Shown: piece by piece, positions 55,030 through 63,493 of the stretch
How positions within the stretch are numbered: position 1 is the stretch's first letter
Layout of the letters: every line of letters begins with the position of its first letter
Assembly (NCBI RefSeq): GCF_001512295.1
Contig: NZ_LNUP01000002.1
Span: 586,027 to 650,026, forward strand
DNA: 64,000 nt
Direction: 5' to 3'
Source of the DNA: Pseudomonas sp. EpS/L25
GTDB lineage: Bacteria; Pseudomonadota; Gammaproteobacteria; Pseudomonadales; Pseudomonadaceae
Made by a program: the position numbers and the translations under genes
Notes under the pieces: generated by a model
The model's database searches: none
What the model was told of the DNA's origin: nothing
Seen by the model: only the letters and a program-made list of their open reading frames with translations

Positions 55030-55599
55030 TCACTGAGCCAAGATTTCCCGATACCGTTTCGAGTACTCCTCATAGGACAAACCTTGCCCCTGAAGCGCCT
55101 GGATCTGGGCCTCCTTGGACAAGCTGCCAGGCGCTGGGATGGAAGAGGACACTGGATACCGGGCGGCGAGTGCGCTGGCACCGCGGGGAAACAACTCGTC
55201 GGCGAGCTGGTTGATCTTGTTTTCGGCGTCAATGAACTTGTCCGGTCGGCCAGAGCCCCAGCGTGAGTCGTATACGGCCTGGCCAATCTGGCGTCCGTTT
55301 TGAAACACACGGATATCGGCGAACTTCATGTACAGCGCCAGATCCCAGCCCCAGGTGGCGGTGTAGGTGGTCGAAAGCTCGCACTCGCCGGGATTGGAAC
55401 CGGCAGATAGTGGCCTGACCTTGAATCCTTTCTGCTGCAGAGCCTTGACATAGGTCGTATTGAAGCCTGATCTCAGTCCTGCAGCGGGGATGGTACACAT
55501 CTCGGAAGAGCTCGCCGCGGACAGCTCTGCAGGAGCTACCTGCTGTTTGATACTGCAGCCGCCGAGCAACGCAGCCAAGAGAATGATCGTCCTTTTCAC
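55030..55599 (-). CDS. Sbal_3080-family lipoprotein
   Basis: A 189-residue lipoprotein with lipobox LLGGC (Cys15). The mature domain has WGWDLALYMKFADIRVF and YDSRWGSGRPDKFIDAENKI, which I recognise from the Sbal_3080 lipoprotein family. Two cysteines (MCTIP, GECEL) could be disulfide-linked. Function is unknown. AGGAGG-like RBS (GGAGGTTCC) lies before the ATG. Confidence 0.75.
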   Translation of the reverse strand: MKRTIILLAALLGGCSIKQQVAPAELSAASSSEMCTIPAAGLRSGFNTTYVKALQQKGFKVRPLSAGSNPGECELSTTYTATWGWDLALYMKFADIRVFQNGRQIGQAVYDSRWGSGRPDKFIDAENKINQLADELFPRGASALAARYPVSSSIPAPGSLSKEAQIQALQGQGLSYEEYSKRYREILAQ

Positions 55600-55797
55600 T
55601 GGAACCTCCTTGTAAAAACGGAAGTTTAAGTGCCGGATGACGTTGTTGCCGCTGAAACTGGCAGACGGGCAAAAGGAGGGGAAGAGCGGTAACAGGTGCC
55701 GGTGGCATCGCTACATCCCCTCCTGGATCATTCGCGGTTCTGGCTGTCCGTCTGGTACCCGGACCGTGCACCTTCCGGCGGCATAGCCTTGCCGACG

Positions 55798-56991
55798 TCA
55801 GTCCTGCGCATGCTCCAGCGCATAGCGCCGGCAGTGCTCCAGGTAGCCCATCTCGTGGGCGCCCACCAGTTGCACCACGCTGCTCCACAGCCAGGAGGGC
55901 GCATCCAGGGTTCGGGTGCGGTTGCGCTGCAGGTCGCTCATCCACTCCACGCGGGTCGCGAGGTCCATCTGCCGGGCGTGGGCGCGGCCCACCACCCGCG
56001 CCAGATAGGCCGCCGCGCCCATGGCCTCGCGGGCGCTGATCTCGTCCAGCTCCAGCTTGAGATCCTGGGGCAGCAGCTCGCGGATGAAGAAGGAGTGCTC
56101 CAGCAGGCGCACCGCCAGCATGCGATTGCCCAGGGCAGGGGAGAGCTGGCGCGCGCCTTCCACCACCCGCTTGCCGTTGTCGCGCGGCATGGCGGCGTGG
56201 GCGGCCCGTGGTGCGGCGGCGGCCACCGCCTGCTTGACGTCGATCAGGCAGAAGTCCTGGTCGTCGCCATCATCCACCCCCAACAGCACGGCGTAGCGTC
56301 TCAGGCCCAGGGAGCTGCAACCCTTGACCCAGTAGGCGCTGTCGAGCAGCTCGACGCGGCTGTCGTGACTGCGGCCCTTGAGCGAGGTCACCAGGGCGTG
56401 GATACCCGGCGTCTGGCACAGTTCGGCGATGGCTTGGCGCTCGGCCTTGCTCAGTTGCCAGAAGTGCTTGCCCAGTGGCAGCTTGGGCCGGGTGTTCTCC
56501 ATGCGCTCGCGGGCCAGGTGCTTCCAGGTGCGCTGCACCGCGCTGCGCATCCCGGCCTTGACCTGGGCGGGGCGCGGCACCTCGCGCTCGAGATCGTCTT
56601 CGAAGGCGATTTCGTAGCCGCGCATCATCTCTTCCAGCATCCGCGCGGTGGTCACCCCTGGCAGATCGGAGCCGCGCGCCGCGGTGGCCAGTGACAAAGC
56701 CAGCCGCACCAGGTCATGGGCCGGATTGCCCACCACGGTCTGGTCCAGGTCACGGATGTTGACGTCGGTGGCGCCCTTGAGGTCGCCAGTCGGGCCCAGG
56801 TTGCCGGCATGGCAATCGCCGCAGATCCACACCGCCGGTCCATTGGGCAGGTTGCGCCCGGGCTGGCTGTGCAGCCACTCATAGAATTGCACGGTGCTGC
56901 CGCGCACATAGGCGTGGGCGGAGCGGGCCATCTTCAGGTTGCGCAGTTGGTTGAGGCGGGGCAGGCGATCGGCGGGGCGAGGGGTAGTCAT
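55798..56991 (-). CDS. DUF2252 family protein
   Basis: A 397-residue protein starting MTTPRPADRLPRLNQLRNLK. Conserved blocks include WICGDCHAGNLGPTG (kinase-like GDxHxxN), DVNIRDLDQTVVGNPAHDLVRLALSL and the C-terminal QRNRTRTLDAPSWL. DUF2252 proteins look like remote relatives of the aminoglycoside-phosphotransferase/kinase fold; substrates are unknown. An upstream in-frame ATG at 57108 is rejected because it lacks family support. Confidence 0.82.
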   Translation of the reverse strand: MTTPRPADRLPRLNQLRNLKMARSAHAYVRGSTVQFYEWLHSQPGRNLPNGPAVWICGDCHAGNLGPTGDLKGATDVNIRDLDQTVVGNPAHDLVRLALSLATAARGSDLPGVTTARMLEEMMRGYEIAFEDDLEREVPRPAQVKAGMRSAVQRTWKHLARERMENTRPKLPLGKHFWQLSKAERQAIAELCQTPGIHALVTSLKGRSHDSRVELLDSAYWVKGCSSLGLRRYAVLLGVDDGDDQDFCLIDVKQAVAAAAPRAAHAAMPRDNGKRVVEGARQLSPALGNRMLAVRLLEHSFFIRELLPQDLKLELDEISAREAMGAAAYLARVVGRAHARQMDLATRVEWMSDLQRNRTRTLDAPSWLWSSVVQLVGAHEMGYLEHCRRYALEHAQD

Positions 56992-57125
56992 GCAAGCGAA
57001 GCCTTGAGGGGGACGCCTGTGTGACCGCTTCGCTGGGTGAATGTTGCAAGGTATTTCGGGGGCTTGCACTGGTAGGTGAGTTTTAGGTCCGAGATTTTCA
57101 GAAAGCAAAATATTAGAGGTGCTTT

Positions 57126-57830
57126 ATGAAACCATTAGTCGAGTATTGTTGTGGAGCAGTTGGATCGATCATTGCTCAATATGAAATGACTAAAGTTTTA
57201 GGGCATTCTGCGACTATGGGCTCTACACGTGAGAAGCTCATTCAGGATTTTCTCATTGCACATCTGCCTCAGATGACTAATGCCGTAAGTGGAGTTATTG
57301 TAGATTCAAGCGGGGCTCGCTCAAAGCAGCAGGATATAGTTCTTGTGCTCAAATCTATACCAAGGTTGCCCTTTGCTAGCGGTCACGACTTGATACTTCA
57401 GGAGGGCGTGGTTGCTACTTTTGAGATAAAAACAGAGATAACTCCATCATTGCTTGAAGATGTTTTTGAAAATATAAAAAGTGTAAGGGGTCTCAAGTCT
57501 AGCTCTCTTGGGGGAGCTAAGCTTGGTGATGCTACCTGGCCGTATGCAAGAATATTGACGGTGGTAATAACGTATGGTGGATCAAGCTTGGACAGCATTT
57601 TACGTAAATTTGATGATTTTTCTGATTCTTCCATTCCTGATGTGTATTTGGATTTTAAGAAGGGGATTCTTATTAGGAATGAGGGGCTTATCTATCCTGT
57701 TAGTGGGTCTGGGTCATATCTTGTTTATGACGATCCCTCTGTTGGGCTTGCGCGTCTTCTTACAATTCTTTCTAAAATTACAGGCTGCTTGCTGATGAGG
57801 GACGTTAAGTGGGATGACTACGTTGATTGA
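57126..57830 (+). CDS. DUF6602 protein, nuclease-like fold, AT-rich orphan
   Basis: A 234-residue protein starting MKPLVEYCCGAVGSIIAQYE. It shows the DUF6602 pattern HSATMGSTREKLIQDFL, SGVIVDSSGARSKQQDIVL and ATFEIKTEI. Asp70 plus Glu100-Ile-Lys102 would make a PD-(D/E)xK-like active site. The gene is visibly AT-rich with many A/T third positions, quite unlike all neighbours. This points to recent horizontal gain. AGGTGC before the ATG is a weak RBS. It stands alone, without partner, between DUF2252 and a chemoreceptor. DUF6602 proteins occur near defence genes; a defence role is inference. Confidence 0.8.
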   Translation: MKPLVEYCCGAVGSIIAQYEMTKVLGHSATMGSTREKLIQDFLIAHLPQMTNAVSGVIVDSSGARSKQQDIVLVLKSIPRLPFASGHDLILQEGVVATFEIKTEITPSLLEDVFENIKSVRGLKSSSLGGAKLGDATWPYARILTVVITYGGSSLDSILRKFDDFSDSSIPDVYLDFKKGILIRNEGLIYPVSGSGSYLVYDDPSVGLARLLTILSKITGCLLMRDVKWDDYVD

Positions 57831-57982
57831 AATCTTGTGTTTTAGTTGGTGTTGTATTTTGTTTGATTTTGGGTCGGTGATTTTTCTTGGTAGCCTATAC
57901 TTGGTGTTTGGTAAAGGTCTGACGCCTGAGTTTTTGAGTGGCAGGTTGTTTCGTAACGGAGGTTGCTGCCACTCTCTAACTT
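57831..57982. other. AT-rich tail behind the DUF6602 gene
   Basis: The low-GC composition continues to about 57950 before switching back at the chemoreceptor's end. A short hydrophobic frame from 57814 has no RBS and runs on out of the AT-rich zone, so I do not call it. This likely marks the right border of the acquired segment. Confidence 0.5.
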
Positions 57983-59614
57983 TCAGCAGCGGAACTGCCC
58001 GATCTGCCGATTCAGGTCCTGGGCCAGGGCGTCCAGGGATACCGCCGTCTGCACCGTCTCGCCAATGGCTTCGCTGTTCTGCTGGGCCATCTGGGCGATG
58101 CGTTCGACGTTGCGCGCCACGTCGTGGCTGGCGGCGGTCTGTTCGCGCAGGGCGAGGGAAATCTGGTTGACCACCCGCACCACGTTGTCCGACGAGCTGT
58201 TGATGCTGACCACCGCCTCGCCGGCCTGGTTGGCCAGGTCCACCCCTGCGTTGACCTGGCGCACGCCCACGTCCATGTCGGCCATGGCGGCATGGGTGGC
58301 GGCCTGGATCTTCTCGATCATGGCGGCGATCTCCTGCGTGGAGTTGGCGGTGCGTTGCGCCAGCTGCCGAACCTCATCGGCCACCACGGCGAAGCCGCGT
58401 CCCTGTTCCCCGGCCCGGGCTGCTTCGATGGCGGCGTTGAGCGCCAGCAGGTTGGTCTGGTCGGCGATGCCCTTGATCACGCTGACGATGGAAGAAACGC
58501 GCTCGGCGTGCCCACCCAGCTCGCCGATGCGGTCGGCCGAGGACTGCACGGTGCCGGCGATGGACCTCATGCTGTCCACCGACGCCTGGATGGTGCGACC
58601 GCCATCCTGAGCCAGGCGACCGGACTGGCTGGACAGGTCGTGGGCCTCGTTGGCGTTGTCCGCCACGTGATTGATGCTCACCGTCAGTTCCTCGACGGTG
58701 GCGGCCATGCTGGAGGCGGCGCTGGACTGCTCCTGGGCGGCGGCGGAGAGCTGCTGCGAATTGGCCGAGATGCCCTGGGCGGCGGCGACCAGCTGGTCGG
58801 TGCCCTGCTTGATGCGCTGGATCATCTCGCGCAGCTTCTCCTGCATCAGGCCGAAGGCGCCGAGCAACTGGCCCACTTCGTCGCCACCACTTTCGCTGAT
58901 GGGCGAATCCAGGCGGCCGTCGGCGATGTTGCGCGCCACCGTCACCGCCTGGGCCAGGCGACCGACGATGGTGCGCGACAACGACCAGGCGATGCCGAGG
59001 GCCAGCAGGGCGGCGATCACACCGCCGACGATGAGCGTCAGCATGGCCTGGCGCTTGGCGTCGTCCATGGACGCGGTACGGGCATCCAGCAACTGCGTCT
59101 CGCGGGCCTTGATTTGCCCCAACAGCGCGCGCATGGCGTCCATCTTCGCCTTGTCCTGGGCAGTGGCGATGCGGGCGGTGAGGACGTCCAGGGACAGGGT
59201 GCCGGCGTTGACCTGCCGGCGCAGGGCGAGGATCTGCTGCACCGAGTCGCCATTCCAGGCCGCCTTGTCCGCGCCGAGCTGGGTCAGGCTGCGCTGCTGC
59301 TCGGGGTTGTCATGGGTGAGCTGGATCAGCTCCTGCAACTGCTCGGCGAACAGCCGCTCGCCTTCGTTCAGCGGTGCGAGGAAGTCGTCCTTGCCGGTCA
59401 GGGCGAAGCCGCGCATGCCGGTCTCCATGTTGACCAGTGCCAGCAGCGCGGCATCGGAGTCCTGCAATACCTCGTAGGAGTGGATGTTCTGCCGGACCGC
59501 CGAGTTGACCTCGGTGAAGCCCCGGCTGGCGGCGAGGATCAGCGCCAGGATGATGACCAGGATCGCGCCGAAGCCGAGGTTGAGTTTGTTCGAGATAGTC
59601 AGGCGTTTCAGCAT
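57983..59614 (-). CDS. Methyl-accepting chemotaxis protein with CHASE3-like sensor
   Basis: A 543-residue chemoreceptor starting [19 protein letters not shown] segment at about 10-30 is followed by a periplasmic CHASE3-like helical domain ([21 protein letters not shown]), a second TM at about 190, a HAMP domain and the signalling hairpin ([21 protein letters not shown]). No pentapeptide tether for CheR is at the end (QIGQFRC). The ligand is unknown. Confidence 0.93.
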   Translation of the reverse strand: MLKRLTISNKLNLGFGAILVIILALILAASRGFTEVNSAVRQNIHSYEVLQDSDAALLALVNMETGMRGFALTGKDDFLAPLNEGERLFAEQLQELIQLTHDNPEQQRSLTQLGADKAAWNGDSVQQILALRRQVNAGTLSLDVLTARIATAQDKAKMDAMRALLGQIKARETQLLDARTASMDDAKRQAMLTLIVGGVIAALLALGIAWSLSRTIVGRLAQAVTVARNIADGRLDSPISESGGDEVGQLLGAFGLMQEKLREMIQRIKQGTDQLVAAAQGISANSQQLSAAAQEQSSAASSMAATVEELTVSINHVADNANEAHDLSSQSGRLAQDGGRTIQASVDSMRSIAGTVQSSADRIGELGGHAERVSSIVSVIKGIADQTNLLALNAAIEAARAGEQGRGFAVVADEVRQLAQRTANSTQEIAAMIEKIQAATHAAMADMDVGVRQVNAGVDLANQAGEAVVSINSSSDNVVRVVNQISLALREQTAASHDVARNVERIAQMAQQNSEAIGETVQTAVSLDALAQDLNRQIGQFRC

Positions 59615-59992
59615 GGGAATCCTCGCGCGGTGGCGGTACGACGATGCGGACGGTTCTGGCAGGCAGCGGCGCCCAGGCGTGGCGTACGCGGCCTGGTCGG
59701 TGTCTGGACCGTGCGTTGAAAGGAGAGGCGTGCCCGGCCAGCAGGTGCTTGCCAGAGCCGCAGGACCCGTTTTTGGAGGGAGCGCTCTGGAAAAAGTTTT
59801 CTGTGACACAGTGCGCGCTTTCGTCGCGCGTGGCGGCAAGTGAAGCCTTCGCGAAAGGCGAAAGCCAAGCCCGACGCTGGATCCGTACGAGAGTGCGAAA
59901 CGGGCGTTCCAGAGCGGTTGGCGATGGATGGTTGTCCAGGCTGGCTGAATGGTAAGGCGCTTTCCACCACAGAGGCACCGCCGCGGGACGGC
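59615..59992. other. Intergenic region upstream of the chemoreceptor gene
   Basis: A gap of 378 bases with no supported gene. It must contain the chemoreceptor promoter (minus strand). A small hairpin TTCGC-GAAAG-GCGAA lies near 59850. Nothing else is recognised. Confidence 0.5.
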
Positions 59993-61396
59993 TCAGACCC
60001 GCAGCTGGGCCAGGCGTTGGGCCAGGACCAACGCCTCGTCGGCCTGGGTGACGTTGGTGAAGCCCAGCAGCAGTCCCTGGCGTTGCGGCGCGGCCAGATA
60101 CCAGCGTGACAGCGCCTGGACCGCCAGCCCCTTGGCCTGGGCCGCGGCCGCCCAGGCCTGGTCTTCGCCATCCTCCAGGCGGGCCAGCAGGTGCAGGCCG
60201 CCGGCCTGGAGGTCGATTCCTACACGCTCGCCGAGGCTGCTGCTGAGGGCCTCGGCCAACCACTGGCGGCGTTGCCGATAGAGCGTGCGCATCCGATTCA
60301 GATGACGGGCGAAGTGGCCTTCCGCCAGGAAGCTCGCCACAGTGGCCTGCCACAGCGGCGGGACATGGTTGTGCCGGCGGTCCGCGCTGGCGGCGAAGCT
60401 GTCCACCAGCCGGGGAGGTACCACCAGATAGGCCAGGCGCAGGGCGGGAAACAGCACCTTGCTGAAGGTGCCGGTGTAGAGCACCCTGCCGCCGTCATCC
60501 AGGCTCTTGAGCGCCGGTAGCGGTTTGCCCAGGTAGCGGAATTCGCTGTCGTAGTCGTCCTCGATGACCCAGGCATCGGCTTGGCGCGCCCAGTCCAGCA
60601 GCGCCAGCCGCCGGGGCAAGGCGAGGGAGACGCCCAACGGACTCTGGTGGCTCGGGGTGACCAGGGCGCAGCGGGCATGGGGTGCCTGGGCGAGGCCGGC
60701 AGCGACGTCCAGCCCCCGGTTGTCCACCGATACCGGCACCAGTTCAAGGCGTGCGGCCTGCAGCGCCTGACGGGCGATGAAGTAGCCCGGTTCCTCGAAC
60801 CAGCAGGCATCGCCAGGCGCCAGCAGGGTCTGGACCACCAGGTCCAGGCAGGCGCGGTAACCGGCGCAGACGAACACCTGTTCCGGGCTGCAGGTGATCC
60901 CGCGGGACAGCCCCAGGTAGGTGGCGATGGCCGCCCGCAGGCCAGCGTGGCCGCAGGCGTCCGGATAGACCAGGCCGTCTACGCCGGCGCCGCGCAGCTC
61001 ACGGGCGGCCAGGCGGGTCCAGAGCTTGCGTGGAAAGGCGTCCAGGGCCGGTAGGCCCAGCTGCAGTGGTAGGGGGGCGCCGCCGGTGTGGGTCAGCGCG
61101 ATGGCCGGGGCGGGCAGCGCGGTCGCGGCAGCGGGCGGAGCGGCTCGGCTCCATTGCGGCGAGACGATGGTTCCCGCTGGCCCGCGGGGCACCAGAAAGC
61201 CTTCGGCGATCAATTGCTGGTAGGCCGCCTCCACCGTCCCTCGGGCCACATTGAGTTCCGCCGCCAGGGCGCGCACCGCCGGTACCCGGTCGCCGGGACG
61301 CAGCCGGCCTTCGTCCAGGGCGTCGCGGAAGCGCTGGTACAGCTGCCGGTAGAGGGGCAGGGCGAGACGCTTGTCGAGGGCGGCGGAGAGGGTCAT
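59993..61396 (-). CDS. MocR/PdxR-type regulator (GntR HTH fused to aminotransferase)
   Basis: A 467-residue regulator. A GntR winged helix (RPGDRVPAVRALAAELNVARGTVEAAYQQL, about residues 32-62) is fused to a PLP-fold aminotransferase domain with the PLP lysine at Lys313 (GTFSKVLFPALRL). Such proteins sense vitamin B6 or amino-acid derivatives. It is divergent from a GNAT/flavin-reductase/AhpD operon, which is its probable target. Confidence 0.9.
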   Translation of the reverse strand: MTLSAALDKRLALPLYRQLYQRFRDALDEGRLRPGDRVPAVRALAAELNVARGTVEAAYQQLIAEGFLVPRGPAGTIVSPQWSRAAPPAAATALPAPAIALTHTGGAPLPLQLGLPALDAFPRKLWTRLAARELRGAGVDGLVYPDACGHAGLRAAIATYLGLSRGITCSPEQVFVCAGYRACLDLVVQTLLAPGDACWFEEPGYFIARQALQAARLELVPVSVDNRGLDVAAGLAQAPHARCALVTPSHQSPLGVSLALPRRLALLDWARQADAWVIEDDYDSEFRYLGKPLPALKSLDDGGRVLYTGTFSKVLFPALRLAYLVVPPRLVDSFAASADRRHNHVPPLWQATVASFLAEGHFARHLNRMRTLYRQRRQWLAEALSSSLGERVGIDLQAGGLHLLARLEDGEDQAWAAAAQAKGLAVQALSRWYLAAPQRQGLLLGFTNVTQADEALVLAQRLAQLRV

Positions 61397-61422
61397 GGCC
61401 TAGTCGTTTGTCGCTTTCTTGG

Positions 61423-61437
61423 CCCTATAGCCTAGGG
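61423..61437. promoter_or_regulatory. Candidate MocR operator
   Basis: CCCTATAGCCTAGGG, an inverted repeat (CCCTA/TAGGG around a 5-base centre), lies in the 86-bp gap between the divergent MocR gene and the GNAT gene. No consensus exists to confirm it. Confidence 0.35.
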
Positions 61438-61482
61438 CATGCGCCGGCTAGAGTGGCGCCATCTTGAATGGAGACCTGCCCC

Positions 61483-61932
61483 ATGGCCCTGACCTTCCAC
61501 CACGTGGAACCGGATTCGCCCCTGTGTCCGGCCAGCTTTACGCTGATGCGCGAGTTGCGCCCACAGCTCGTCGACGCCCAGGCGTATCAGCATCAGCTCC
61601 AGCGCCAGGCCGCCCAGGGCTATCGGTTGCTGGCCGCCTGCGTCGCAGGCGAGCTGGTCGGCCTGGCCGGCTATCGCGAACTGGAAAACCTGCTGTACGG
61701 CCGCTTCGTCTATGTCGACGACCTGGTGGTCCAGCCAGGGTGCCAGCGCGGAGGGCTGGGCGCGCAACTGCTCGCCGCCGTGCGCGTCGAGGCCGTACAG
61801 CGTGGCTGCGCGCACCTCATCCTGGACACCGGCTTGCACATGCCCCTGGCCCAGCGCTTCTACTTCCGCCAAGGTTTGCTCGCCCGTGGCCTGCATTTCG
61901 CCGAACGGCTGACCGGGGAGGGGCGGGCATGA
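61483..61932 (+). CDS. GNAT-family N-acetyltransferase
   Basis: A 149-residue protein, MALTFHHVEPDSPLC onward, with the acetyl-CoA motif VDDLVVQPGCQRGGLGAQLLAAV. GGAG eight bases upstream selects 61483; ATG at 61468 would add METCP. It is first in a three-gene operon and overlaps the next gene by four bases (ATGA). Confidence 0.87.
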   Translation: MALTFHHVEPDSPLCPASFTLMRELRPQLVDAQAYQHQLQRQAAQGYRLLAACVAGELVGLAGYRELENLLYGRFVYVDDLVVQPGCQRGGLGAQLLAAVRVEAVQRGCAHLILDTGLHMPLAQRFYFRQGLLARGLHFAERLTGEGRA

Positions 61933-62567
61933 AGACCGTCCTCTCCCTCAACGCCAGTCCGCGCCCGGTCAGTTCCCACGGGTATCGCCTGGCCGGCGAG
62001 TTGCTCGGGGCCTTGCGCCACGGCCACCCCGGCGTTCAGGTGCTGGAACGCGATCTCGCCACCGAGCCCCTGCCGCCGCTCAGCGCCGACTACGCCGCTG
62101 CCCTGACCCGGCGCACGCCATCTGAGGCACCGGTGTTCGCTCTGTCGGAAGCCCTCATCGCCGAGCTTGAGGCCAGCGAGTTGCTGCTGATCAACGCACC
62201 GCTGCACAACTTCACCCTGCCGGCGGCGCTCAAGCTGTGGCTGGACTACGTGTTGCGCATCGGCCGCACCTTCGCCGCCACCGCCGAGGGCAAGGTCGGC
62301 CTGCTGGCCGATCGCCCGGTCTATCTGCTTGTCGGCTCGGGTGGCCGCCACCGCGGTCCGGAGGCACGTCAGCCAGACTTCTTCACCTCCTACCTGCGCC
62401 ATGCCCTGGGCACCCTGGGGCTGTTCGACCTGCACTTCTGCTATCTCGAAGGCCTGGTCGGCGATCCCCACAGGGTTTCCGACACCCTGGCCCGCGCGCG
62501 CCTGCAGCTTTCCCAGGAGGTGCCCTTCCGGCATCTCGATCCTTCCCCCACGACCCTCCCGGAGTGA
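61929..62567 (+). CDS. NAD(P)H-dependent flavin/quinone reductase (flavodoxin-like)
   Basis: A 212-residue protein starting MKTVLSLNASPRPVSSHGY, with the FMN-loop NASPR and INAPLHNFTLPAALKLWLDYVLRIGRTF, typical of azoreductase/NADPH:quinone reductases. It is translationally coupled to the GNAT gene and four bases before the AhpD-like gene. Confidence 0.86.
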   Translation: MKTVLSLNASPRPVSSHGYRLAGELLGALRHGHPGVQVLERDLATEPLPPLSADYAAALTRRTPSEAPVFALSEALIAELEASELLLINAPLHNFTLPAALKLWLDYVLRIGRTFAATAEGKVGLLADRPVYLLVGSGGRHRGPEARQPDFFTSYLRHALGTLGLFDLHFCYLEGLVGDPHRVSDTLARARLQLSQEVPFRHLDPSPTTLPE

Positions 62568-62570
62568 ATC

Positions 62571-63002
62571 ATGAGTCTGCTACGCCTGCCGTTTTCCACC
62601 CTGTCTCCCGCTGCCTACCAGGGCCTGGTGGCCACCAGCCAGGCCCTGGCTGACAGTTCGCTCGGCCTGCCGCTGGTGGAGCTGGTCTACCTGCGCATTT
62701 CCCAGATCAACGGCTGCGCCTTCTGCCTCGGCAAGCACGCCCAGACCCTGCGCGAGCAGGGCATCGCCCAGGCCAAGCTCGACCGCCTGGCCGGCTGGCG
62801 GATCAGCGAGCTGTTCGATGCCCGCGAACGCGCCGCCCTGGAGTGGGCCGAGACCCTCACGCACGTCAGTGACAAGGGGGCGCCTGACGCTCTCTATGAG
62901 CCCCTCAAGGCCCACTTCAGCGACGCCGAGATCTCCGACCTGACGATGGTGGTGGCGCTGATGAATGCCTTCAACCGCCTGGCGGTGGGGATGAAGCTCT
63001 AG
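62571..63002 (+). CDS. AhpD-like carboxymuconolactone decarboxylase family protein
   Basis: A 143-residue helical protein with the redox motif CAFCLGKHA (Cys-x-x-Cys with downstream His), characteristic of AhpD-type alkylhydroperoxidase-like proteins. GGAG precedes the ATG. It is the last gene of the MocR-adjacent operon and may serve in peroxide or electrophile defence with the flavin reductase. Confidence 0.88.
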   Translation: MSLLRLPFSTLSPAAYQGLVATSQALADSSLGLPLVELVYLRISQINGCAFCLGKHAQTLREQGIAQAKLDRLAGWRISELFDARERAALEWAETLTHVSDKGAPDALYEPLKAHFSDAEISDLTMVVALMNAFNRLAVGMKL

Positions 63003-63493
63003 GGCTGGCTATTGCCCCCGATAGCCAGGACCGCGAGCCCGCCATTGCCGCTCTCGGGCATCCCGACGTGGAACCCGACGAGCGGACCGGCTAGGTACCG
63101 GGCTGTTCGAGCAGGCAGGGGCGCCGCCGCGACGGCTTGCCTCGATCCAGCGCAACCCGAGTCACGGCGGGTGCTCGAGCTCCTATCGACCGCTATCGAG
63201 AGGTGCCCCTAGTGCCCAGAATTCACCCTTGAAAACCTTCTTTTCCCAGTCCGAATTCGCCACGGTCGCGCTTTTGACAGCTCTGGAATGCTGTGCTTAG
63301 GTTCCTTGGGCCCTGTTGAGTTATGTCTTCTTATGACATGACCATTTCCAGCAGGCCGCCCTCGTGGTCAGGAAAATCCTGCAGGGCACAGGCAGCGTAC
63401 CAGGTGGAACGTGGTTCTCCCGGCAGCTCAGGTGTCAGGCCAGATACCCGCTTCACCTTCTTCCGCTTGCGGACCCCGGTCGAAGGTAGCCCC
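63003..63493. promoter_or_regulatory. Long gap before aspT with a candidate promoter
   Basis: No gene is apparent in these 491 bases. TTGACA (63274-63279) and TTAGGT (63297-63302), 17 bases apart, form a plausible sigma-70 promoter giving a leader of about 180 bases. An inverted repeat ATGTC...GACAT lies near 63325-63341 within that leader and could be regulatory. Confidence 0.45.

Noticed and set aside
57814-58170. Hydrophobic frame after the DUF6602 gene
   Set aside because: It starts inside the DUF6602 end, has no RBS and runs from AT-rich DNA into the antisense of the chemoreceptor. The change in composition mid-frame argues against one gene.
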